A stretch of DNA of 64,000 nt, taken from positions 558,001-622,000 of the forward strand of contig WWBZ02000011.1 of the NCBI GenBank assembly GCA_011503125.2, written 5' to 3'. A program made the translations under genes and the position numbers. Position 1 is the stretch's first letter, and the number at the start of each line of letters is the position of its first letter. The notes under the pieces were generated by a model. The model worked only from the letters and a program-made list of their open reading frames with translations, searched no databases and had not been told where the DNA came from. Below, one piece after another: positions 55,132 to 64,000 of the stretch. Source of the stretch: Botryosphaeria dothidea. Its lineage: Eukaryota > Ascomycota > Dothideomycetes > Botryosphaeriales > Botryosphaeriaceae.

Positions 55132-55359
55132 GGCTTAAAAGGATTTAACGATTGATTTGGGTTCATTGCATTTCACGGAGTTATATCACAGGGATGCACA
55201 CGTGGATTTGAAGGGGACCTTGAAATTCATCACAGTCGGTTCCATTGTTCTTTTGTCTATACCATCTCCACGACAGCTATGTAAAGTGTTCCAACTTTGT
55301 ACCGTCCGAGCCCCAGTCTGCTGGCGTTTTCACGCGCCTACAGCTATGGAACAGGTGAT

Positions 55360-56447
55360 TTACTGGGTGGGAGCACCAGAGATGAAGAACCACTTGTCAA
55401 TGCTGGGGTCAATGGGGGCGGGGTAGTGGTTCTCGCCCTGGGGAATGTTGAGGGTCGAGGGGTCGATGCGGTCGGGGGACGAGCCGAGGGTGGTGTTGGT
55501 GCTGGGTGAATCATGTTAGTTAGAGGACATGCAGGTCTGGGGGACAGAAACTTACAGAGAGATCTCGCCCTTGGGGGTCTTGCCAGAGATCAGGCGTTCC
55601 CAAGCCTCAGCGCACTCGCGGACAATGTCGGTGGCGTACTTCCTGTTCTTGCACTCGCCGGAGAAGGCGAACTGGTTCTCGGGCTTGCCGTCGGGGATCT
55701 TGTAGATACGGAACCACTCGTTGGTGGCCCTCAGAAGACCGGGCAGGTGCCTCTCGACATCCTCAATGTCGTTGAGCTTGGGAGCAAGAGGATCGTTGAC
55801 GTCGATGACGATGATCTTCCAGTCGGTTTCCTCCTCGTCAAGCAGAGCCATGACACCGAGAACCTTGACCTGCTTGATCTCACCAGGCCTGGCGACAAGC
55901 TCGCCAATCTCGCAGACATCGAGCGGGTCATTGTCGCCCTTGGCCTTGGTCTCGGGGTGGATGACGTTGGGGTCCTCCCAGGTCTGTGATTGTTTGTCAG
56001 TGCGATTGTCCCCTGACGACGGCGGGGTTGCTCGAGAGCGGTGCGGGGCTCACCTGGGGGAAGGCACCGTAGTTCCAGAGGTAGCCCTTGTGGGGGAAGC
56101 AGTTGCGGACGAAGCGGAGCTTGCCCTTCTTGGTGTCCTGCTTGATGGGGTTGAGGGTCTCCTCCTTGGAGATCTGGTGGGGGCAGCAGGTCAGCGTGGC
56201 TCGCTCAACGACGGGGTTGACGGCGACGGCGGAGGGCACTCACCTCCATCTTCGCGTTGGTCCAGCGGGGAACCTCGACAATCATGTTGAGGATGGTCTG
56301 CTGCTCATTGGCATACAGAGGGATGTCGTGGAAGGGCGAGACGGGAACGCCATCCTTCTCGATGTAGACGCGGTGCTCAAGGGTGTTGGGCGCGGCGACC
56401 CTGCGGGCAGTAAACTGCTTGGGGGCGTTGGACGAGACTTGGGCCAT
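55360..56447 (-). CDS. IPP1: Soluble inorganic pyrophosphatase
   Basis: Exons 56447-56244, 56173-56054, 55983-55556 and 55501-55360 give 297 aa. The family I enzyme hydrolyses pyrophosphate to phosphate in the cytosol and pulls biosynthetic reactions forward. The active-site signature DNDPLDV and the preceding [17 protein letters not shown] are visible, as are [25 protein letters not shown] and the substrate-binding [12 protein letters not shown]. Family members in yeast have 287 residues. The last exon, 142 nt, adds the C-terminal tail that ends [10 protein letters not shown], as in fungal orthologues. No targeting signal is present, so this is the cytosolic form, not mitochondrial Ppa2. Confidence 0.96.
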
Positions 56448-56900
56448 GATGGTGGATGATGGATGTGATGGAGGGGTGAAGTGTCCCGCTACCTGCTGCG
56501 TGCGAGATTGAATTTTGTCGAGGCTGGTGGGGTAGCGGGAGGCGGCCAGGTTGCGTGGATTATTAGGAGCAGCCAGCGTTGCGAACGTCAGGGCGGGCGG
56601 TCTGCGCGAGACTGCCTGCCGACAACAGCCAAGGTCGGTCGCAAGGAATAATTTGCCCGCGAGGGTCGCCGGTCGTCTGCACGCGTGCTGCACGCCGTTC
56701 ATACAGCCCGGCACGTCACGTCAGTAGCCCAGAGTGGCAGATATGCTAGTTTTCCGTTGGCTGATGACCGAGGCTCTGCGTCGGGAAAGCGACGGGCAGT
56801 ATGTATTGGCAGCCCTCGCCCTCGCCGCCCGCCGCCTCTCTCCGCCGTGTTTTCGCCTAGACAGGGGGACGTGGAACGGGCGGACGGAATCTTTTCACCG
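56448..56900. other. IPP1 promoter and 3' flank of the 697-aa gene
   Basis: 453 nt between two minus-strand genes. No distinct element seen. Confidence 0.5.
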
Positions 56901-59117
56901 CTAATACAGCTTATGTGGACGCCAGAATCCTGCCAATGCCCCTTCAGACTCCGCCAACGAGCTCTTCTGCCCGGATTTTTGCCCGTCCCTTCGTCCAATG
57001 CTGTGCCTATTCTCTGCACATTCAAAAGTCACGTCGGCGTACCCCTCGCTCCGGTCTCGGGGCAAGTAGAGACCTGCCAGATCGTCCTCGAATGTACCCT
57101 CCTCGTCATCAATCGCATCTCCCGTCATGTCTGGCACGCATATCTTCCCAGCAGTCGCATACTGTGCATCGTGGTTATCAAAGCCGGCCTCGTCTGGCAC
57201 TTGCATCTGATAAAGCCCGGGACGCTTCGGCGCAATCCCACCAGCCCAACGTGGTAGCACAGAGGATGGATGCACCTCAGCTTGGCTTGCAGCATAGTCA
57301 ATCTCAACAGACTTTTCGAAGTACCCCATGTCCGTGTCTCTTGACTGCTGCTCCAAAGGCGCGTTTCGCGCCGGCAGCACATCATGACAGGCATTATCGC
57401 ACTGGCGCAGCAGCCGGCCAAGCGGCGATGACGATCTGGGAGGGGCTCGCATTTTTGTCGCGTCAGTAGTGCCATCAATTGCATCTTGCGCCATCTTCAC
57501 ATTCCCGTTTCGGACAACGCAGAGACCAGGCCTTCCGGCGGACGCACGCTGGATCTGATGGCCTTTTCCTACAAGGTTTGTACGCTTCTCCTGCTGCTCA
57601 TCGACGTCACGCTTCGGAGCATTGTCCTCGCCCTTTCTAGATGGTAGACGAGTTGCTGTATACGTTAACTCTTGACGCTTCCTGTCAGTCCAATGCTTGT
57701 GGGACGAAGGGGGTACTGGGCTTTTAGTCTGTGGAACGTCTAATCCAACATGTGGGTCGTCTTGCGCTTTCGGCTGGGAGAACGCTGCGCCATCATAACC
57801 TGCAAGTTCGTTGTCAGACTTGCGGCGGTGTCTGTTTTCAGACCCGAATGGCACTTCGTCAGGAGTACCCGGCCGTGTTCGTTGAAGTAGGGTCCCGGTG
57901 GAATCACTTGAGATATCATCGCAATCATCTTGCTGCTTCCTAGCCTCCATCCGAAGCGGCAATGAGCGTCCCAGAGACCTCTGAGACGCAGCTTCATCAG
58001 TATACCGACCAGATTCCGACCAAGGTATGTGGTAGGTGGCATCCGAATGGCTCGAAGGGTGGACGCCGTGTGTCCCAAAGCCCAAATAGGGTCTATCAGG
58101 AAAATCGACCGGTGGCTTCACGGGTGTTCGGTTCTTGGAGGACACTGAGGTACGATGCGCTTTGCGTACGTTACTCTTAGAGAGTTGATTTGGCCGCTTT
58201 GTGGTTGGAAGGATGGCGTCTTTCTCCGCAAGGATGGGCCGCTTCGCAAAGTATGCCGATATCTCGTCCTCCTGCGCGGCGGCGTTGCCGCTCTTCTTGC
58301 GTATCCTTGAAGTTTCCTCCGCTGACTGGCTGTCCTTAGGGTTGCTCCGATTCTGCAAGAAGCGCATCTCGGAAAAAACCAGGTCAGGTACTACTTGCAA
58401 GGTTAGAGGAGCGATGCGGAAGTACAACGCACAACAGAGAAGATCGGCTCACATCCGCGTCCTTTGACGGGTGACGATACGCGCCCCTTCTTGAACAACC
58501 CAAGGCCCTCTTTCGGTTTTAGCTGTGGGCAACAGGCGGATGCGTCAGTACCTAACAGTTTTTGCGGGACATGCAGGCCGTCTCACCGTCAATCTGTCAC
58601 TGGTCACATTCTTGGCGTGGAAGGCATGGCCTGGATCTGGCTGGTTGCGCCTGGTTCGGCGGCGATCTTCGTGTTTGGCCGGCGCGTGTCTGTCCTTCCT
58701 TCTCCCACGGTCCGGTCTGCTCTGTTTCTTGTCCCCCTTTGGCTCATATATCTCAGGACGTGTCCTACGGCGGGGCCTGCGAATGTAGAGTCGAGATTCG
58801 CTGCGATCAGCCGACCCGGATAGCTCAGAAGAACAGCGGCTAGCCGTTTTATCCGATGCAGTGTGCTGCCGCGCGCGATCTCCATTCCCTGTGCTCTGCG
58901 TCACCGCGTGGTAATAGTCATTGGTTCGATCGACCTGGAGCAGCGAGCTATCCGAAGAGGAGTGCTTCTGCGGCCGCTTGCGCTTGCGTTCGTGGTGGGA
59001 TGACCGTTTAGCCGCGTCTCGGGGACCGGTTTCCCTTGCTTGCTGACCTGCCGGTAAGCCCAACGACGCAGGAGAGCCCGGGGTCTTCGTCTCTTCTAGC
59101 CACCTGCGGATGTCCAT
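56901..59117 (-). CDS. Uncharacterised 697-aa protein beginning MDIRRWL and ending FWRPHKLY
   Basis: Exons 59117-58587, 58522-58453 and 58393-56901, joined across GT-AG introns of 64 and 59 nt. The protein is hydrophilic and largely disordered, rich in Arg, Lys, Ser, Asp and Pro. It starts with MDIRRWLEETKTPGSPAS and has a basic RS/RK-rich region (about 50-160). A more ordered island lies at about 170-230, containing LKPKEGLGLFKKGRVSS, LVPDLVFSEMRFLQ and EDEISAYFAKR. The very C terminus, ALAGFWRPHKLY, looks like a conserved end motif. Basic clusters (KRKRPQK) suggest nuclear location. I do not recognise the family. The short motifs at the termini and around the small middle exon look like docking sites, which is inference. 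The ATG at 59117 is the first in frame. Confidence 0.75.
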
Positions 59118-61071
59118 GTGCGGTGGTGGCTGCTTGCTGCAGCTGCCAGCGTCTGGGGCCCGGCCAGCAGCGGACTCCAAGCCGGCAAGACCCGTTCACC
59201 GACTCTCTGAAGGCCGTGCTGGAGGCAGTTGTACAGCATGGAGCGGAGCGCTGTGGTCGAGGCTAGAAAGGAGATGGGAAGGACATGACGCGGGAGCGAA
59301 GCGGAAAGGGTTTACTGGCGGCGGTGCGCCGTGTAACGACGGCTCAAGCTGGGGGATAGCAGAGCGCCCCGGCGATGTGACAGCGGCTATCGGGTGGCAG
59401 CCAGAGGACTGAGGCCGCAGATTGAGGCTGAAGGAGATGGGTTCGATTGGACGTAGGGAGGGGGAGATGGAGGAAGTGCGTTTGGCGCAGCAGCTGGTGT
59501 TTCCTGGAAGGCGCGAGGCAGTGAGGGCTCTGGGCAAGAGCGAGGGCCCTACCGGCGCATACGGTGCAGAGAACAGACTGGTCATATCAACGCTGCTGCT
59601 GCATCAACCATGTCAATTAATCACTCATCCTAAGGGCGTCCGGCCCACAGGTGCTGCGGCCGCCGCGTACTGCTACGCGCTGGGCGGGCAACCGCGCGAG
59701 ATCTGGAGGTGGTTCGCCATCTCGGGGGCAGCGGTCCCGCGCAGCACCCGCGGCCGCGACGGACGGTCGTTGTTGGAGACACGCACGGCGGACGTCCGCC
59801 TGGCGGAGCTGGCAGCGGCGAGCAGCGGGCCTGGAGGGAGCCAATCCGGGGCGGGGCTGACGTCGCACAAAGCGTCCGCTGGTGTGTCCAGGCGCTGCGG
59901 GGGATGCCCGTTATCGCAGGCGGGCTCGAGGGCTCGCAGGGCGCTGGCGGCGCTCTGGCAATTATGTAAAGAGGACGTAGGAGGCAGTGGTGTATGTGCG
60001 AACACGGTGTTTGTATATGCATATGCCGGTCGACCGTTATTCCCAGGCTCTCGGATGGCGCACCCACGCACGCCCACCAGCTGATCGCTCCTCGCAGGCG
60101 CGCCTCAGGGCCCACGGCTCAGCGCTCAGGGCTCAGGGCGCCAGCCCAGGGCGCTCACTGCACTCACCTTACACGGCCGCCGAGCACGAGCCAGGAGGAG
60201 CCTCCACGCGTGCAGCGACGCGATAAGCTTGAATCCGCGCGAGGGCCTGGGCGCCAGAGCCCGTAGGGATGCCGTCGTGTGCGCGCCCTTCACCACCACG
60301 CGCGCCAGCCAATCGCGCCCGGCCACCGCGCGCGCTGCGGGGGCAGTGGAAAAGCGGGCGCCGCTGCTTGACTCCTGCCATTGGGCCTTATAGGGCCAGG
60401 CTAGCGATGGGCCGCATGATCTTTTGAACACGGGATGTCGATGCCAGAGCCCTCGACGCTTTCGGGATGGCCGCCACAGGCTGCCTTCGCACGCGTGTCC
60501 AATGGCGCGCGCGAGAGGCCCCGATCCGCCCCAGGGCCCATCCATAATACGGACAAGCCCCATTCCGGCTGCTCACCTTTCCCTGCCATTCTTCCCTCCA
60601 AGGCCGTCGCCGCTGAGAGTGAGAGGCGAGTCTTCGATCTCCCTACCGGCTAGCGCAAATTGCAGACAAGCTGCCCCGCGCCCAAGGTGCTGACTGCTGC
60701 CATCCCATCCCACCTCTTGCCTCCGTCTGACTCTGAACACCAATCTTTTTCTGCGACAAGCCGCCTTCTGCCCTCCAGTGCGCTCCCCAAACCCACGCTG
60801 CTCGCTCCGTCAGCCCACGAACTCTGTTCCGCAAGTCCGTACCTCTCTCTCCTGTGTCTGCTTTCATTTTGAATGGGGCCTCTCCGCGCCCAGCCGCGCG
60901 TCGCTTTTGCCTGATTTTTTCTGCGCCGTCTGCCTTGCTGTTTTCCCCTTGTCGTCCATCCAGCGAGCCTTCTGTATTTCGTTGTTCCCTCGTCGTCGTC
61001 ATCGCCGCCGCTGGCCCGAGAGCATTCCGTTGAAACATTCCGCACAGGACCCAGCATTTGCGCGTTTTGAG
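59118..61071. other. 1.95-kb intergenic region, divergent promoters
   Basis: Between the start of the 697-aa gene (minus) and the start of the RRM gene (plus), so both promoters lie here. The last about 400 nt before 61072 are pyrimidine-rich (many CTCC and TTTTCTG runs), a plausible long leader. Long open frames occur because the region is GC-rich; none has a recognisable product. Confidence 0.55.
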
Positions 61072-62034
61072 ATGTCGAAACTATTCATAGGGTAAGCTCA
61101 TCTGTCCGTGTCGCCATGGCAAGCGCGTAGGCTGACCTGACTTCAGCGGCCTTGCGTGGCACACCGACGATGCTACCCTGCGTCAGAAGTTCGAGGAATT
61201 CGGTCAAGTCGAAGAAGCTGTACGGACTCCCGCATGCCAGCCCCATTGCAGCCGGCGCATTCTAATTCCGAGCCCTCACAGGTTGTCGTGAAGGACCGCG
61301 ATACTGGCCGCAGCCGTGGCTTTGGCTTCGTCCGCTTCACCCAGGAATCCGATGCCGAAGCCGCCATCCAGGCCATGAACAACGTCGAGTAAGTCGCAAG
61401 ACGTCCCTGAAGGCGGTGAAGCGTCTCAGCTTGGGCCGCCACTGTATTCGCGACGGACCCTGTTCCGTCATTTGAATCAATGCCACCGTTGCTGACTTTG
61501 TTGCAGGTTTGACGGCCGCACCATTCGTGTCGACAAGGCCTCTGACCGTTCTGGCGGCGGCGGCGGCGGCGGTTTCCGCGGTGGATATGGCGGTCCGCGT
61601 GGTGGAGGCTACGGTGGAGGATACGGTTAGTCACCCCCAGTTAACTCCCATGTACTTTCATGTTGTGGGAAGACCAAAGCATCTACTCGAGCGACCTTTG
61701 TATTGGCTGTTACCCTAGCACACGCTACAGTCTTTCACTTTTCAAATGCTCGCCATGGCCCCTGAGAACACAGAACGTCCCTTGCTCTTCCTCGCTAATA
61801 TATCTCTTTCAGGTGGTGGTGGTTTCGGAGGCCGCGGTGGTGAGTACAAGCGCAATTCTACTGGCGCATTTGACAATTGATTCTCACGCACTCTCAGGCT
61901 TCGGTGGTGGCGCCAGCGGTGCTGGCAACTGGGGCCCCAGCCAGGGCGGCTACGGAGGCCAGCAACCCTACGGAGGAGCTCCGCAGGGTGGATGGGATCC
62001 CAACCAGGGCCAGGGCCAGCCAGGCCAGTGGTGA
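61072..62034 (+). CDS. Glycine-rich RRM RNA-binding protein
   Basis: Six exons: 61072-61091, 61147-61219, 61282-61388, 61507-61625, 61813-61839 and 61898-62034, giving 160 aa. One RRM occupies residues 1-80: RNP2 is LFIGGLAW and RNP1 is RGFGFVRF. The rest is Gly-rich with GGYGG, RGG and GFGG units and ends in a Gln/Gly tail (QGQGQPGQW). Proteins of this class bind single-stranded RNA and are often induced by cold or stress; in fungi they act in RNA processing or stress granules. The first exon has only 20 nt and ends inside the RNP2 motif, and the fifth has 27 nt. The intron before exon 5 is 187 nt, longer than the others. All junctions keep frame. Confidence 0.92.
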
Positions 62035-62968
62035 TGCAGCATCTTCTTGTCTTCTCTTCTTTTTTCTTCGTCTTCTACGCGGCAGCCTTCAGGGCTCCTA
62101 CTAAAACACTGGTCTGGAGGAAAGGAATACCCTTAGCCACACTCTTTGCGGGCGTCAGGAATAGTAGCTTCTGGCGCAGGATGGGGATTTCAAGAAGATT
62201 GAGGATAAGGACTGGTCAGCTCTTCTATTTGCTTTGAAAGGACGGATCGAGGTACAACAGACACCGGAACTTGCATTTCTCTGCCCGTACCTAGGGATGA
62301 TACCCCCATGGAATCATGCATATTGTCAGGGCTCTATTCAACGTCCGTTTGCACCAGTGACAGACAGGGCAGGCGGCAGCCAGTCAGATTGGGCGGCCCG
62401 TCGGGCGGAGTCTCATGACCTCGCACGCAAAGGTCTAGTGGGAGCTACGGGGAGAGGCGGGAGGTCGCAAATGTAACACGTCGCACGGCAGTTGGCGTAC
62501 TGCTAGCTAGGGCGACAAGGCTGGGGGGGCACAAGTAGCGCCGGTAAGGGGTCCAGGCGATTAAAGAAACGCGCCCCGCTGGGCATGCTCGGAGGTGAAG
62601 GATCATGGCTCAGAAAAGGACCGCCTTGTTGCTCCGGCGAACTCTGCGGAAGCCAAAACGTCGGAAAATCATTTCATCAAACGCACACGACTCGGGCCAG
62701 GGCACGTGACCGGGTGCCAGCCGCCAGCCGCTGCCCTACGGCGTGTGTGGGCCAACCGCGCCGGCGACAGTCAGCAGCCCAGATGCGACCCCGGCCGCCT
62801 GGCAGCACCCCGCCACCCGCACGGGGGCCACACGAGCTTATCGCCTATCTTGATCAGCGCCGATGATATGATGCCCTCTTTACATGCCCACCACCGCAGC
62901 GCCCTGCTGAGCGGTCGCCACCTCTCTTGCAGACTCCCACTGTGCATCCTGGTGCTAACGCGTCCACC
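62035..62968. other. Intergenic region RRM gene / hydrolase gene
   Basis: 934 nt between two plus-strand genes. No other feature recognised. Confidence 0.5.
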
Positions 62969-64000
62969 ATGAAAGCGCCCGCGACCGACGAGCGGCTGCC
63001 CGCCCGCCCACCCGCTTCCGTCCGGCCTGCGGCTGCCACACGCACCGCCCTGGCCCTCCTCGTTGTTCTGTATTTTGCCGTTGCCGCCTTCGACCGCCTG
63101 GTTGCCTTTGTGAGCTCCGAGCTGGAGCAGCGCGCTCGCGAGCAAGCCGGAGCAGCAGAAACACCAAGCTTCTCGTGGGATGCTGTAAGCCGTCCCTGCG
63201 GCCGTGGCCCTATGCATGGCCTGGCCTACCCAAGGACCCTGCTTTCGAGCCGTTGCGCTCTTGTGCTCTCCATCTTATCTGATTTTCCCCGCCTGTCCTT
63301 ACGTACTCACACGCCGCGCAGATTCCAACGATAAAACACCTCCAGTTTCAGCCATGCTACCGCGACTTCCGCTGTGCACGTGTCGAAATGCCGCTGGACT
63401 GGTGGAACGGCACCTTTCCCGACCGGTCCATCAGCCTGGCAGTAGCAATGCTCCCGGCAAAGGTTCCCGTCACTGACCCGCGCTACGGAGGCCCAATCCT
63501 GCTGAACCCGGGAGGCCCAGGCGGCCCTGGAGTCCTTCTTGTCGCCGAGAGGGGGCTCGCCATTCAAACCATCGTCGATTCACCCGTCGACCCAGGATCA
63601 GAGTCGCCGGCAAACTCCACTTCCAAATACTACGATATTGTTGGCTTTGATCCCCGCGGCATTGGGCAGACCAAGCCTGGCGCTCACTGCTTCCAGTCCG
63701 CTTCCATCAGGGAGTCATGGAACCTCCGACTGGACTCCCAAGGCATCCTGGGCAGCTCCGACGCTGTGCTTGGCCGGCGTTGGGCCATGGTCAATGCGCT
63801 TGGAGCATCGTGCGCAGAGTTGGCAGTGGAAGGCGACGTGAAACACTACGTCACCACCGCGTCAGTGGCTCGAGATATGCTGGAGCTTGCCGAACTCTTT
63901 GGTCAATATCGTGAGGCCGAAACTTGGCGTATACTGACTGAGAACGCGATCCAGAAGTGCGAGAAGCACGGCGTATGCGCCTCCCTGCAATTCCCCGAGA
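62969..64000 (+). CDS. Membrane-anchored S33/TAP-like alpha/beta hydrolase (5' part)
   Basis: Exon 62969-63184, a 137-nt intron, then an exon open from 63322 to the window edge; the gene continues beyond. The N terminus has a membrane helix at about 25-46 (ALALLVVLYFAVAAF), so a type II membrane or signal-anchor protein is likely. The second exon reads CARVEMPLDWWN, then GGPILLNPGGPGGPG (oxyanion-hole region) and YYDIVGFDPRGIGQTKP. These are hallmarks of the tripeptidyl aminopeptidase-like S33 family found in filamentous fungi. The nucleophile Ser (expected in GxSYG) would lie past the edge and cannot be checked. The substrate is unknown; secreted members cleave N-terminal peptides. Confidence 0.85.

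Noticed and set aside
58534..58560. Very short intron (29 nt) ending exon 1 of the 697-aa gene later, after KTV
   Set aside because: Too short. The donor at 58586 gives a 64-nt intron, keeps frame and yields a protein-like join (SDRLT-LKPKEG).
59422..60084. 220-codon plus-strand frame upstream of the RRM gene
   Set aside because: No motif, and equally long frames run on the opposite strand in the same GC-rich stretch.

Overview
The window comes from the nuclear genome of a filamentous ascomycete (Pezizomycotina). The evidence is: 50-80 nt GT-AG introns with ACTAAT/CTGAC-type branch sites, gene-dense DNA with short intergenic gaps, an isolated 5S rRNA gene, and many proteins with fungal-specific architectures (RAX2, SEC20, SEC9, dipeptidyl aminopeptidase B, a PTH11/rhodopsin-type receptor, MPO1). 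Dothideomycetes is my best guess at class level, but that is an inference. Exon structures below were worked out by hand: every multi-exon model keeps frame across its junctions and ends in a stop codon, apart from the last gene, which runs off the window.

Layout. 0-4 kb: a TAF3-like TFIID histone-fold protein and two uncharacterised proteins. 5-7.1 kb: ATP1, the mitochondrial ATP synthase alpha subunit. 7.3-10.3 kb: a disturbed stretch with a decayed acidic-tail gene, a 66-bp TTC microsatellite, a diverged duplicated module and a tRNA-like fragment. 10.3-16 kb: MPO1 divergent from RPB7, then a vacuolar-type dipeptidyl aminopeptidase. 16-21.6 kb: mostly gene-poor, with one small unknown gene. 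21.6-35 kb: RAX2, a LanC-like protein, OGG1 divergent from the U2AF large subunit, and an NDP-glucose 4,6-dehydratase. 35.6-44.7 kb: SEC9, SEC10 with an uncharacterised ORF only 5 nt upstream of its ATG, NUS1, and a DsbA-like thioredoxin-fold protein. 45.7-51.4 kb: a secreted glycerophosphodiesterase, a seven-helix receptor-like protein, an F-box protein and a relic of a second F-box gene. 51.8-52.8 kb: 5S rRNA and an unusual tRNA-Trp gene. 53-64 kb: SEC20, mitochondrial ribosomal protein mL53, inorganic pyrophosphatase, a 697-residue unknown protein, a glycine-rich RRM protein and the start of an S33/TAP-like hydrolase.

The genes do not form a cluster or single pathway; they are mostly housekeeping. 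Three belong to exocytosis and membrane traffic (SEC9, SEC10, SEC20), and SEC9 and SEC10 lie within 6 kb of each other.

The most notable observation is the tRNA-Trp(CCA) gene at 52602-52753 (minus strand). Besides the usual intron after position 37 it carries a 62-nt insertion in the D stem between positions 24 and 25. The insertion begins GTACGC, has a TACTAAT branch-like motif and ends ATAG. Removing it exactly restores a canonical tRNA-Trp D arm. It looks like a spliceosomal-type intron inside a Pol III tRNA gene.
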